A stretch of DNA of 64,000 nt from the NCBI GenBank assembly GCA_905236635.1, contig CAJOCJ010000006.1, positions 64,055 to 128,054 of the forward strand, read 5' to 3'. Of this stretch, positions 1-8,795 are shown piece after piece (position 1 is the stretch's first letter; every line of letters begins with the position of its first letter). The position numbers were made by a program, and so were the translations under genes. Origin of the DNA: an uncultured Bacteroidales bacterium (GTDB taxonomy: Bacteria; Bacteroidota; Bacteroidia; Bacteroidales; F082). The notes beneath the pieces were generated by a model. It was not told where the DNA came from. It searched no databases and was given only the letters and a program-made list of their open reading frames with translations.

Positions 1-262
1 TGTACTGCTTAATGAAGTTGTTTTCGAGCAGGAACGCCTCGGCCTCGCTGCCAACAACGGTGAATCTGATGTCTGCTATTTTGCTGACAAGGAGACGTGT
101 CTTGCCAGTCTGTTCCTTGTTGAAATAGCTTGATACTCTGCGTTTCAGGTTCTTTGCCTTGCCGACATAAATAATCTCGCCAGACTCGTCGAAGTACTGG
201 TAAACTCCCGGAGATGTCGGGATAGTTTTTAATATCGAGGTTATTTTGTCAGTGTTGTTCAT
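1..262 (-). CDS. uvrC: Excinuclease ABC subunit C, N-terminal part (cut by window edge)
   Basis: UvrC makes both incisions in UvrABC nucleotide excision repair. Only the first 87 codons are present. They translate to a GIY-YIG nuclease domain: the segment TSPGVYQYFDESGEIIYVGK carries the GVY and IYVGK signatures near residues 17-35, followed by KNLKRRVSSYF, typical of UvrC. The ATG at 262 overlaps the TAA stop of thiL as TAATG, so the two genes are probably translationally coupled. The rest lies beyond base 1. Together with mfd at 5188 this puts two excision-repair genes close together. Confidence 0.95.
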   Translation of the reverse strand, partial: MNNTDKITSILKTIPTSPGVYQYFDESGEIIYVGKAKNLKRRVSSYFNKEQTGKTRLLVSKIADIRFTVVGSEAEAFLLENNFIKQY

Positions 263-1293
263 TAAAAATGTTTAAACCCTTGAGCTTCAATCGGGATTTG
301 ATGATTGTCAGGCGTGATGAGGTTGGCTTGGCCTTCGTCGGCGGTCATATAGCCTATGATGCGGACGTCGTCCAGGTCTTTTACTTTTTCGTAGTCGCTT
401 TGCGCGATGGTGAATAATAATTCGTAATCCTCGCCGCCATTCAATGCTGCGATGCTCGGCACAATGTTAAAGTCTTTCGCAGTCTGTATCGTTTTCTGGT
501 TCATCGGGATGCGGTCTTCATACACTTGACAGCCCACCTTCGATTCTTTGCAGATATGCAGCACTTCTGATGCGAGACCGTCGGAGATGTCAATCATGGA
601 AGTCGGCTTCACCTTAATCTCCTTGAGTTTTTCGATGATATCGCGGCGTGCCTCGGGTTTCAGCTGGCGTTCAAGGATATAGTCGTATCCGGCAAATTCG
701 GGTTGCATGTTAGGGTCGGCCATAAAGGCCGCTTTTTCGCGTTCGAGGATTAGAAGGCCGGTGTAGGCGGCACCGAGGTTACCGCTCACGCAAAGCAGAT
801 CATTGGGTTTTGCGCCGTTACGATAGACTATATCTTCTTTCTTAGCCTTTCCAATCACCGTTACCGAGATGAAAAGTCCTGATTTGGAAGCTGTTGTGTC
901 ACCACCGACGAGGTCGACATGATAGCGGTCGCAGGCCAGACGGATGCCGCGGTAAATCTCTTCGATAGCCTCGACGGAATATTTGCTGCTGATGCCCAGT
1001 CCGACGACGATCTGTGTCGGGGTGCCGTTCATGGCGTAGATATCTGAGAAATTAACGACGGCGGCTTTATAGCCGAGATGTTTCAGCGGACAATACGTCA
1101 TGTCGAAATGCACACCTTCGCAAAGGATATCGACGGAGACAAGCGTCTGTTCGTCTTTGTGGTCGATGACGGCAGCGTCGTCGCCGACGGCTTTCAATGT
1201 CGAATCGTTGTAAATCTTGACGTTTTTCACAAGTTTGTCGATGAGCGCGAATTCGCCGAGTTCCGAGAGATTAGTGATAGTTTCCTGTGCCAT
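262..1293 (-). CDS. thiL: Thiamine-monophosphate kinase
   Basis: ThiL phosphorylates thiamine monophosphate to the active cofactor thiamine diphosphate with ATP, in the cytoplasm. The 343-residue product has the usual family length. It shows the AIRS/PurM-type motifs: VGDDAAVID near residue 36, DLVGGDTTAS, MIDISDGLASE and a GGEDYELLF segment near the C-terminus, all linked to Mg-ATP and substrate binding. It is the first gene of a minus-strand pair with uvrC, overlapping it by one base. No other thiamine gene and no TPP riboswitch is visible nearby. Confidence 0.95.
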   Translation of the reverse strand: MAQETITNLSELGEFALIDKLVKNVKIYNDSTLKAVGDDAAVIDHKDEQTLVSVDILCEGVHFDMTYCPLKHLGYKAAVVNFSDIYAMNGTPTQIVVGLGISSKYSVEAIEEIYRGIRLACDRYHVDLVGGDTTASKSGLFISVTVIGKAKKEDIVYRNGAKPNDLLCVSGNLGAAYTGLLILEREKAAFMADPNMQPEFAGYDYILERQLKPEARRDIIEKLKEIKVKPTSMIDISDGLASEVLHICKESKVGCQVYEDRIPMNQKTIQTAKDFNIVPSIAALNGGEDYELLFTIAQSDYEKVKDLDDVRIIGYMTADEGQANLITPDNHQIPIEAQGFKHF

Positions 1294-1300
1294 ATTATTA

Positions 1301-1331
1301 AAATAAAAGCCCCAACTTTTTAGCTGGAGCT
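1301..1331 (-). terminator. Rho-independent terminator after the CAU tRNA
   Basis: On the minus strand, arms AGCTCCA (1331-1325) and TGGGGCT (1314-1308) form a 7-bp stem with one G-U pair and a 10-base loop. A T-rich tract (1307-1301) follows. It lies 9 bases past the tRNA 3' end and just before the thiL start. Confidence 0.7.
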
Positions 1332-1339
1332 TGATTTTG

Positions 1340-1413
1340 TGCTCCCACTAGGACTTGAACCTAGGACCAACTGATTATGAGTCAGCTACTCTAACCGACT
1401 GAGCTATAGGAGC
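1340..1413 (-). tRNA. tRNA with CAU anticodon (tRNA-Ile2 or elongator tRNA-Met)
   Basis: The minus strand folds into a complete cloverleaf. The acceptor stem is GCTCCTA/TGGGAGC with discriminator A, the D arm is GCTCAG...GAGT, the anticodon stem is GCTGA/TCAGT with loop CTCATAA, and the T loop is TTCAAGT. The anticodon is CAU. The TTGGTC variable region and GGTTCAAGTCC resemble the lysidine-modified isoleucine tRNA, but elongator Met cannot be excluded by eye. The 3' CCA is not encoded. Confidence 0.9.
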
Positions 1414-1480
1414 TGGAAAAATTCCGGGTGCAATTATGCTAATAGCAAAAAACAAAAAATATTTACAATACGAATACTAA

Positions 1481-1522
1481 TGGAGGATTTCTCCATTCCA
1501 CTTCGTTACAGTCGAAATGACG
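1481..1522. repeat. Half copy of the CGTCATTTCGA/TCGAAATGACG repeat family
   Basis: The segment reads GGATTTCTCCATTCC...GTCGAAATGACG, matching the right half of the complete element at 13426-13513. It lies between the tRNA and the stop of the C10 protease gene. Confidence 0.75.
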
Positions 1523-1523
1523 A

Positions 1524-4139
1524 TCATTTTTTAATAATCCTTCTTGTCGCGACGCCTTCAACGGTGGTGATCCTCAACAGATATGCTCCGCTACTCAAAT
1601 CTTCAAAATGGATAATGACTTCATTATCATTGATTTGCGCTGATTTTATCAAACGTCCGTCGTATGAGAAGATGTCGTATTTAACCATGTTATCACATTC
1701 CAGATGCAGAATGTCGTCAACTGGATTTGGATACAGGCTGATGTTGGCATAGTCCTCGTCAACGCCAGTGCTGCCGTCGCCTGAGACTTGAATCTCGAGG
1801 AGATAGGTGCCTGTCATACCTGAGAAATAAGGCGAAACGACGAAATATATCGTGCCTCCCGTGGATGTGATATTGCCAGTCATCACGTCATCGATGCCGT
1901 CGGAGTAGTTCTGTCCGTCGGTAGAGTAGGCAAAGAGGGCATCGACTGAATAGCTCTGTCCGTCGCCGCTGTTGTATGAGTCGTGCAGTCGTGGAGTGAT
2001 GGTGTAGTTATGACCTGCCGGCAACACTATTTTATAATAGTCGATGTCGTTGCCCACATGGAGGTTTGAGCCTGTCGTTTTCACAGTAGTGTGGTGGTTT
2101 GACCAGTTGTTGAGCGACAGCTGGCGGGCCTGCGCCTGGGTGTTGTTCGTTTCGTATTGGTCGGCGTTTATCGGTTGTCCCTCGACTACCACTGTGATAG
2201 GATTCGGGTAGTTTGACGCGCCGACATAATACCAGTCGTTGGTGCCGCTTTCCTTATAACCCAGCTCCAAATGATAGGTGCCTGGCTCGGCGACAATCAT
2301 TCCTGTGAATGTCTTTCCGTTTGTATAATGATAATTAGGATTCATGCCTTGAACATCTACTATCTGGACGTTTTGTACCAAGATACCGTCGAGAGTCGAG
2401 ATGTTTATCCTAAATTGTCCGTTGAAAGTGGTTGTTCCAGTATTCTTAATATCGACGTTGATAGATGCAAGGTTGCCTTTTATCAGATGGCCTCCGTCGG
2501 TAGTGATGACGAAGTTGGAATGGGTCTCGAGCGCGTTTGAATAAACGATGTCGAAGTTGGCGTAATTGTTGTATCCGCCGCCATCGAGGATCGTCCATTC
2601 GCCACCTATTGTCTTATAGAAAACCTCCACTTGATAATGTCCCGGGACATATAACCTGTTGTCGACAGTGGAGAAAACGTAGTTCTGTTGCTGTCCGTTG
2701 CTGAGGTTTATGGTGTTGGTGTCGATGAAATCCATAAAGTTGCCGTTGTTGTCGAAAACGGCAGCTCCGACCTGTCCGCTGAAGGTGTCGCCAGTGTTGT
2801 TGAGAATGCTTACGCTTACGCTTATCTCGTCGCAGAACCATATCTGGCTGGCTACGCTGATGCTTGAAGAGAGCTGCATCGTGGTGCTTGTGGCGCCGCC
2901 ACCTCCGCCGCCTCCGCCACCACCTCCGTTGCCGTCAGGCTCGAGGCCGAAGATGGCCTGTTGGTTGTTGGTGAAGCTGTAGGAACCGCCACCGGCGCCG
3001 CCGCTGCCAGGATTTAACGCGGAAAGCGAGAAATAACCATCGTTCTGTCCGCTCCATCCCCAGTTGAAATAGAACTTGTCGTTGTTGTCGTAGCCGGCGC
3101 ATACGAAGCAGTGACCGCCATTGCCGAAACCGGCGTAGATTAACGGTCTGGAGGCGTCTAGCTCGGCTCTCACCATGCTCTTCCACTGACTGTCGGTGTA
3201 GTTTTTCTTCATCTCGCCATGTGCCGTCGTCTTATATCCGAAATAATGCTTCAGGGCATATTCCGAACAATGCTCGCCGTTGGTGTAGCTCGATATCACA
3301 TAAGCACCGCTGCCACCTTGGCTTGCAACGCCGTAATCCATCTCGACACTCACTCCCATGTGATACATCAGGGTGGCGACAGCCTGTTTCTGTGCTGAGC
3401 TGCTTGAACTCGAGAGCTGGTTTGGCATGTTAGTCCAATCATATTGGGTGGCTCCGAAATTGGCATACAAAGTGCCGTATGAGTCTGTTGAGTATGAATG
3501 GCTTCCGGTGCCGACGGCAGGATGCTGATAATAATTCACGACCTGTGCCATAGCCGTGGCGACGCAACCTGTCACGGTGCGCTGACCATAATAGTTGTTA
3601 TAAGGACAAAGGTCGTTGTAATATGGCGACTGATCCCATCTGGTTGAAATGAGGTTGCCCACTGCTTTCTCGCCTCTGTTGATGAACTCGGTAGAGATGC
3701 CTGCGTACAACTCCTTCCACTGTCTTATATTGTCTTTTGAAACTATCTCATTATCAATAAGATACTGAACTTCCGAACTGATGCCCTTGAGCCAGTCTTC
3801 TATATTGGCGGGCAGGTCTTCGGTAACGAACACACCCGATTTCGAATAGCCTAAGATAGGGGTGGAGCGGTCGTCATCGGCCACGATAACCCATCCTTGA
3901 TTATCATTCAGATTGAAAACGTAAAAGTGCTGATTGTCAACGCTTTTTTCGGCGATTTCAGTCAGCTTGATCGATTTATACATCTTCAGACATTCACCCC
4001 GCGATGACAAAAACGTATGCTTTTGCTCCATGAAGTTCTTTGCCACCCGGCTTGCCTTTTCCGCGCTGACATGTTCAGCAAACAGATTGATTTGCAAGAA
4101 CGCGACAATGGTCGCTAAAAGTAAAAATCTGTATTTCAT
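1524..4139 (-). CDS. Secreted C10-family cysteine protease (streptopain-like) with T9SS sorting domain
   Basis: This 871-residue protein has a signal peptide (about 1-21), a Spi/C10-type propeptide (about 22-150), a C10 papain-fold domain and a long beta-rich region. It ends in a type IX secretion sorting domain (ISLYPNPVDDILHLE...GAYLLRI...RRIIKK). The likely catalytic cysteine is C192 (VTGCVATAMAQVV) and the histidine H343 (GGHCFVCAGYD), followed by FNWGWSGQNDGYF typical of streptopain and interpain. An 11-glycine run (about 405-415) links the protease to the downstream domains. The protein is probably secreted and attached at the cell surface. A second C10 protease lies at 28775. Confidence 0.9.
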   Translation of the reverse strand: MKYRFLLLATIVAFLQINLFAEHVSAEKASRVAKNFMEQKHTFLSSRGECLKMYKSIKLTEIAEKSVDNQHFYVFNLNDNQGWVIVADDDRSTPILGYSKSGVFVTEDLPANIEDWLKGISSEVQYLIDNEIVSKDNIRQWKELYAGISTEFINRGEKAVGNLISTRWDQSPYYNDLCPYNNYYGQRTVTGCVATAMAQVVNYYQHPAVGTGSHSYSTDSYGTLYANFGATQYDWTNMPNQLSSSSSSAQKQAVATLMYHMGVSVEMDYGVASQGGSGAYVISSYTNGEHCSEYALKHYFGYKTTAHGEMKKNYTDSQWKSMVRAELDASRPLIYAGFGNGGHCFVCAGYDNNDKFYFNWGWSGQNDGYFSLSALNPGSGGAGGGSYSFTNNQQAIFGLEPDGNGGGGGGGGGGGATSTTMQLSSSISVASQIWFCDEISVSVSILNNTGDTFSGQVGAAVFDNNGNFMDFIDTNTINLSNGQQQNYVFSTVDNRLYVPGHYQVEVFYKTIGGEWTILDGGGYNNYANFDIVYSNALETHSNFVITTDGGHLIKGNLASINVDIKNTGTTTFNGQFRINISTLDGILVQNVQIVDVQGMNPNYHYTNGKTFTGMIVAEPGTYHLELGYKESGTNDWYYVGASNYPNPITVVVEGQPINADQYETNNTQAQARQLSLNNWSNHHTTVKTTGSNLHVGNDIDYYKIVLPAGHNYTITPRLHDSYNSGDGQSYSVDALFAYSTDGQNYSDGIDDVMTGNITSTGGTIYFVVSPYFSGMTGTYLLEIQVSGDGSTGVDEDYANISLYPNPVDDILHLECDNMVKYDIFSYDGRLIKSAQINDNEVIIHFEDLSSGAYLLRITTVEGVATRRIIKK

Positions 4140-4162
4140 AATATGTGTATTTTTTCAATATG

Positions 4163-4170
4163 CAAATATA
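4163..4170 (-). promoter_or_regulatory. Bacteroidetes -7 element for the C10 protease
   Basis: TATATTTG on the minus strand, 24 bases before the ATG, fits the TAnnTTTG consensus. It separates this gene from the dus transcript upstream. Confidence 0.6.
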
Positions 4171-4175
4171 ACAAC

Positions 4176-5150
4176 TTATTTGTAATAATTCTCAATATTA
4201 TCTAAAATTTCGTTCACTTCCGCAACTGTCATCACCTCCATAAGGGGCATCTTGAACTGCTTAAAATTTGGGAACCCCTTGAAATACAAGCCCCAATGCT
4301 TGCGCATCTCGATGATGGCGTAGTGTTCGTCCTTATAATTCAGTGAGTCGCTGAGGTGCATCTTCGCCACATTCACGCGTTCCTCGACGGAAGGCTTCTC
4401 GTCTTCTATGCCTTTTTCAAGATAATCGTGTATCTCCTTGAAAATCCACGGGTTTCCGTAAGTGGCACGGCCAATCATGAGGCCGTCGACGCCGAAAGTG
4501 TCCTTGAAATATTTTGCCGACTTGCCATCTACCACGTCGCCGTTGCCGATGATCGGGATGGTCATGCGAGGGTTGTTTTTCACTGCTCCGATGAGCGTCC
4601 AGTCGGCAGGCTCGCCCCATTTGGTGGTACGGAGTCGTCCGTGAATAGTAAGCGCTTTAATGCCAACGTCTTGAAGACGCTCGGCGATTTCCACTATATC
4701 TTTATGCTCGCTGTCGTAGCCCAGTCTTGTCTTCACGGTGACTGGCGTTTTCACTGCTTTCACCACAGCTTCGGTTATCGCCACCATCTTCGGGATGTCG
4801 TTCATGATGCCTGAGCCTGCGCCTTTCGACGCCACCTTCTTCACTGGGCATCCGAAGTTGATGTCGATGATGTCGGGGTTGTAACGCTCGGCATATTGCG
4901 CTGCCTCGACCATAGGTTGGATGGCGTTGCCGAATATCTGCACTCCGAACGGCTGCTCCGCCTCGGTGTATCGTAACTTGTTGATACTCTTGACCGCATC
5001 GCGAATCAGTCCATCCGACGAGATGAACTCGGAATAGACGATGTCGGCGCCGTAGAGCTTGCATACGTGCCTGAACGGCGGGTCGGTGACGCCCTCCATC
5101 GGTGCCAGCAGCAGCGGATAATGCTCGAAGCTCAAATTCGCGATTTTCAT
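4176..5150 (-). CDS. dusB: tRNA-dihydrouridine synthase (DusB-like)
   Basis: An FMN enzyme that reduces specific uridines in tRNA to dihydrouridine. The 324-residue product opens with LLLAPMEGVTDPPFR, the flavin-site signature. It also has DINFGCPVKKV (with the catalytic cysteine), VKTRLGYD, IHGRLR and the phosphate-binding GNGDV and MIGRATYGNPWIF. I chose the ATG at 5150: the in-frame codon at 5165 lies inside the TATCTTTG promoter element at 5155-5162. It is divergent from mfd. Confidence 0.92.
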   Translation of the reverse strand: MKIANLSFEHYPLLLAPMEGVTDPPFRHVCKLYGADIVYSEFISSDGLIRDAVKSINKLRYTEAEQPFGVQIFGNAIQPMVEAAQYAERYNPDIIDINFGCPVKKVASKGAGSGIMNDIPKMVAITEAVVKAVKTPVTVKTRLGYDSEHKDIVEIAERLQDVGIKALTIHGRLRTTKWGEPADWTLIGAVKNNPRMTIPIIGNGDVVDGKSAKYFKDTFGVDGLMIGRATYGNPWIFKEIHDYLEKGIEDEKPSVEERVNVAKMHLSDSLNYKDEHYAIIEMRKHWGLYFKGFPNFKQFKMPLMEVMTVAEVNEILDNIENYYK

Positions 5151-5154
5151 GTCG

Positions 5155-5162
5155 CAAAGATA
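5155..5162 (-). promoter_or_regulatory. -7 element for dus
   Basis: TATCTTTG on the minus strand, only 4 bases before the chosen ATG, so the transcript would have almost no leader. Confidence 0.65.
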
Positions 5163-5174
5163 CAAAATATTTCG

Positions 5175-5182
5175 TATTTTTG
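5175..5182 (+). promoter_or_regulatory. -7 element for mfd
   Basis: TATTTTTG lies 12 bases from the divergent dus element. It is 5 bases before the GTG at 5188, implying a leaderless or nearly leaderless mfd transcript. Confidence 0.65.
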
Positions 5183-5187
5183 CATTC

Positions 5188-8100
5188 GTGAAAGAGAATC
5201 CTATTTCATATTATAAAAACGATGGTCGGGTTTCGCAACTCGTTGATTGTCTTAATGGTAAGAAAAACGTTTTCTGCAAAGGCATTACGGGTTCTGCGAA
5301 GGCTTTCGTCGTGGCGGCGGCGTTCGAGAAGATTGGCGGACAGCATTTTGTGGTTTGCCCCGACAAGGAAAACGCGGCGTATTTCTACAACGACCTTGAG
5401 AATATCTTCGGCGAACGCGAGACCGACTACGCCAAGAAGATGATTCTGTTCTACCCGACGTCGTACAAACGTCCGTATGAGCCGGAAAAACCTGACAACA
5501 CCTATATTCTGTCAAGGACAGAGGTTCTGCAGCGCGTATCAACTTCCGAAAGAAAGACGATAATAGTGTCGTATCCAGAGGCGCTGAGCGAGAAAATCGT
5601 CACTCGTAAGATATTGAGCAAGAATACTTTAAAGCTTGCTGTGGGCGAGAAGGTCGATATGGATTTCGTCACCGACACCTTGCTGGAATATAATTTCGAG
5701 CATGTCGATTTCGTGGTCGAGCCTGGCCAGTTTGCCATCCGCGGCGGCATCGTCGATGTGTTTTCGTTCGCTAACGACTATCCTTATCGTATCGTTTTCG
5801 ACTTCGACGAGGTGGAGTCCATCCGCTCGTTTAACCCCGTTGACCAGCTCTCGATGGAGAAGCTGCAAAGGATAGTGTTGCTGCCGAATCTGCAAGACCA
5901 TAACCTCTCTGAAGAACGTGAGACGATATTCCAATATCTTCAGAATCAGACGGTTATGTGGCTTGAGGAGACCGATTTCCTCAAGGAACGCATAGATGCG
6001 GAATATAAAAAAGCCGTTGAGGCTTTTGAGGCTTTCGAGGATAACGACAACGTGAAATCGCCTGAGACACTTTTCGCGCAAAGCGATGAGCTTTTGACAC
6101 AACTCGATGATTTTAAATCAGTTACATTTGATATTTACTCCGATTCATTCGGAAAAGAGATAGTCAACTTCGACATAACATCGCAGCCGGTTTTCAATAA
6201 GAACTTCGAGATGCTGCTGAATAGCCTTAACTCGTTGAAAGACAGAGGCTACAAGATTTTATTCTTCTCGGAAAGCAAGCGTCAGCTGGAGCGAATCCAA
6301 AGCATTTTGAACGATTTGCAGCAGAAGGAGGACTCGAACCATGACTTTACGCCGGTTTTGTATTCGATGCAGGCAGGTTTCGTGGATAACGACCTGAAGA
6401 TGAGCTGTTTCACCGACCATCAGATTTTTGAGAGATACCACCGCTTCCATCTTCGTGAAGGTTTTGCCGGCAATCAGGCATTGACAATCAAGGAGTTATA
6501 CGATTTGAAGCCAGGCGACTACGTGACGCATATTGACCACGGCATCGGGCGTTTCGACGGACTTGAAATCATCGACCACAACGGCAAACAGCAGGAGGCG
6601 CTGCGACTCATCTATCAGAACGGCGATTTGCTGTATGTGAGCATTCATTCGCTGCACAGAATATCGAAATATTCGGGCAAAGACGGGTTTGAGCCGACGC
6701 TGAGCAAACTCGGCTCGAATGCGTGGAACAAGCTGAAAGCCAGGACCAAGAGCAAGGTCAAGGACATCGCGAGAGAATTGATTAAGCTTTACGCCGAACG
6801 CAAGAACTCGCAGGGTTTCCAGTTTATGCCCGACACTTATCTGCAGACAGAGCTCGAGGCGTCGTTTATGTACGAGGATACGCCCGACCAGCTCAAGGCG
6901 ACCATCGATGTGAAACGCGATATGGAGAAAGAGTCGCCGATGGACCGCTTGGTGTGCGGCGACGTGGGCTTCGGCAAGACAGAGGTGGCAATCCGTGCCG
7001 CTTTCAAGGCTGTCAGCGACTCGAAACAGGTGGCGGTTTTGGTGCCTACCACAGTGCTCGCGCTCCAGCATTTCCACACGTTTTCGAACCGTCTGAAAGG
7101 ATTCCCGGTCACCATCGACTACATGAACCGTTTCAAGACCGCGAAACAGCAGAAGAAGACGCTTGAAGATGTCAAAAACGGTCATATTGACATATTGATA
7201 GGTACGCATCGAATCATCAGTAAAGACGTGGAGTTCAAGGACTTGGGTCTCTTGATTATCGACGAGGAGCAGAAGTTCGGCGTTTCCGCTAAGGAGAAGC
7301 TTAAACAGATGAAAACCAACGTCGATACGCTCACTTTGACGGCTACACCTATACCTCGTACGCTGCAGTTTTCGATGATGGGGGCACGTGACATGAGCAT
7401 CATCACCACGCCGCCACCAAACAGGTATCCTGTTGAGACTGAATTGCGTACATTTGCTCCAGATGTCATCAGAGATGCCATCCAGTACGAGTTGGCGCGC
7501 GACGGACAGGTGTTTTTTGTGCACAACCGCATACAAAACATTATGGAGGTCTATAACATGATTGTGAGCTGTGTGCCGGGCGCGAAGGTGGCGGTGGGGC
7601 ATGGCCAGATGGAAGGCGAGAAACTCGAGGAGATAATGCTCGACTTCATCGACGGCAAATACGACGTGCTGCTTTGCACCACGATTATCGAGGCAGGTCT
7701 GGATATTCCGAACGCTAACACCATCATTATCAACGATGCGCATAAATATGGCTTGAGCGATTTACACCAGTTGAGGGGCAGGGTGGGGCGCTCCAATAAA
7801 AAGGCGTTCTGCTACCTCCTGACGCCTCCGATGGCGATGCTCAGCGAAGAGGCACAAAAACGTTTGAGAGCCATCGAGGAATTCTCCGACTTGGGAAGCG
7901 GCTTCAACATCGCTATGCGCGACCTCGACATCCGTGGAGCAGGCAATTTGCTTGGCGCAGAACAGAGCGGATTCATCAACGACATCGGTTTCGAGACATA
8001 TCATAAAATCCTCGACGAGGCGATCATGGAACTCAAGGAAAACGAGTTCAAAGACCTGTTCGAGAAGCCCGAAGAAGAGAAGAAATTTGTCCGCGAGTGC

Positions 8101-8541
8101 GTCATTGAGTCTGATTTGGAGATACTGTTGCCAAACGAATACGTCGACTCATCGGCGGAGCGTATCAGCCTCTACAACGAGCTCGACCACATTGAAAATG
8201 AAGAGGGTCTGATGCGGTTTACCGACAACCTCATCGACCGTTTCGGACCTATTCCGCCGCAGGCAAATGACCTTTTGAACACGATTAGGTTGAGATGGAT
8301 AGCCCGCGACCTCGGCTTTGAAAAGATATCGCTCAAAAAAGGCGACATGACATGCTATTTCCTTCAGGATCAGGAGTCGGAGTATTTCAAAACGGAGACG
8401 TTCAACAAGATTATCCGTTACGCCTCAGAACATTTGAAACGATGCCAGTTTAAAGAGCAAAATGGCAAAAACATATTGGTTTTCAAGGTTATAGATAGGG
8501 TAAAAGACGCTTTGGATTTACTTCGTGAAATAAATGGTTGA
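5188..8541 (+). CDS. mfd: Transcription-repair coupling factor
   Basis: Mfd removes RNA polymerase stalled at DNA damage and recruits UvrA. The product (1,117 residues from the GTG at 5188) has an N-terminal UvrB-like region. An RNA-polymerase-interaction module follows (PGDYVTHIDHGIGRFDG, about residue 441). Next are two RecG-like helicase domains with Walker A GDVGFGKTE (about 591) and LLIIDEEQKFG (about 690), then a TRCF C-terminal domain. Upstream in-frame codons (to 5149) would overlap the promoter and the dus start, so the GTG is preferred. Length and domain order are normal. Confidence 0.95.
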   Translation: MKENPISYYKNDGRVSQLVDCLNGKKNVFCKGITGSAKAFVVAAAFEKIGGQHFVVCPDKENAAYFYNDLENIFGERETDYAKKMILFYPTSYKRPYEPEKPDNTYILSRTEVLQRVSTSERKTIIVSYPEALSEKIVTRKILSKNTLKLAVGEKVDMDFVTDTLLEYNFEHVDFVVEPGQFAIRGGIVDVFSFANDYPYRIVFDFDEVESIRSFNPVDQLSMEKLQRIVLLPNLQDHNLSEERETIFQYLQNQTVMWLEETDFLKERIDAEYKKAVEAFEAFEDNDNVKSPETLFAQSDELLTQLDDFKSVTFDIYSDSFGKEIVNFDITSQPVFNKNFEMLLNSLNSLKDRGYKILFFSESKRQLERIQSILNDLQQKEDSNHDFTPVLYSMQAGFVDNDLKMSCFTDHQIFERYHRFHLREGFAGNQALTIKELYDLKPGDYVTHIDHGIGRFDGLEIIDHNGKQQEALRLIYQNGDLLYVSIHSLHRISKYSGKDGFEPTLSKLGSNAWNKLKARTKSKVKDIARELIKLYAERKNSQGFQFMPDTYLQTELEASFMYEDTPDQLKATIDVKRDMEKESPMDRLVCGDVGFGKTEVAIRAAFKAVSDSKQVAVLVPTTVLALQHFHTFSNRLKGFPVTIDYMNRFKTAKQQKKTLEDVKNGHIDILIGTHRIISKDVEFKDLGLLIIDEEQKFGVSAKEKLKQMKTNVDTLTLTATPIPRTLQFSMMGARDMSIITTPPPNRYPVETELRTFAPDVIRDAIQYELARDGQVFFVHNRIQNIMEVYNMIVSCVPGAKVAVGHGQMEGEKLEEIMLDFIDGKYDVLLCTTIIEAGLDIPNANTIIINDAHKYGLSDLHQLRGRVGRSNKKAFCYLLTPPMAMLSEEAQKRLRAIEEFSDLGSGFNIAMRDLDIRGAGNLLGAEQSGFINDIGFETYHKILDEAIMELKENEFKDLFEKPEEEKKFVRECVIESDLEILLPNEYVDSSAERISLYNELDHIENEEGLMRFTDNLIDRFGPIPPQANDLLNTIRLRWIARDLGFEKISLKKGDMTCYFLQDQESEYFKTETFNKIIRYASEHLKRCQFKEQNGKNILVFKVIDRVKDALDLLREING

Positions 8542-8559
8542 CATTTTCAAACTTTTTCA

Positions 8560-8567
8560 TATATTTG
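8560..8567 (+). promoter_or_regulatory. Promoter of tatAC
   Basis: TATATTTG with a GTTG -33 element (TTG at 8538-8540) 19 bases upstream, matching the Bacteroidetes two-box spacing. The -33 box overlaps the end of mfd. Confidence 0.7.
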
Positions 8568-8585
8568 CAAAATAAAATTTAAAAT

Positions 8586-8789
8586 ATGACTACACTGTTA
8601 TTAGGTGGAATAGGTACAGGCGAGTTACTTCTTATAATTCTTGCTATTTTGTTGATTTTCGGCGGCAAGAAGATTCCGGAACTGATGCGCGGAATGGGCA
8701 AGGGCGTCAAGGAGTTTAAAGACGCTGTGAACGAGCCGACGGAGACGAAAAAAGAAGAGAAAAAAGACGAGGAGAAAGAGGAGAAGTAG
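8586..8789 (+). CDS. tatA: Twin-arginine translocase pore subunit TatA
   Basis: TatA oligomers form the channel for folded twin-arginine substrates at the inner membrane. The 67-residue product has one N-terminal membrane helix (GELLLIILAILLIF), the FGGKKIPEL hinge, an amphipathic helix (MRGMGKGVKEFKDAV) and a very charged Lys/Glu tail. This layout is typical of TatA/E. tatC begins 6 bases downstream. There is no tatB, as is common in Bacteroidetes, so one TatA probably serves both roles. Confidence 0.93.
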   Translation: MTTLLLGGIGTGELLLIILAILLIFGGKKIPELMRGMGKGVKEFKDAVNEPTETKKEEKKDEEKEEK

Positions 8790-8795
8790 CCAGAC

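Noticed and set aside
262-1293. TPP riboswitch upstream of thiL
   Set aside because: The upstream region is occupied by a tRNA and its terminator; no THI-box sequence is visible.
6496-7743. 415-codon open frame antisense to mfd
   Set aside because: Complete overlap with a conserved helicase region; composition and lack of motifs show it is a codon-bias shadow.
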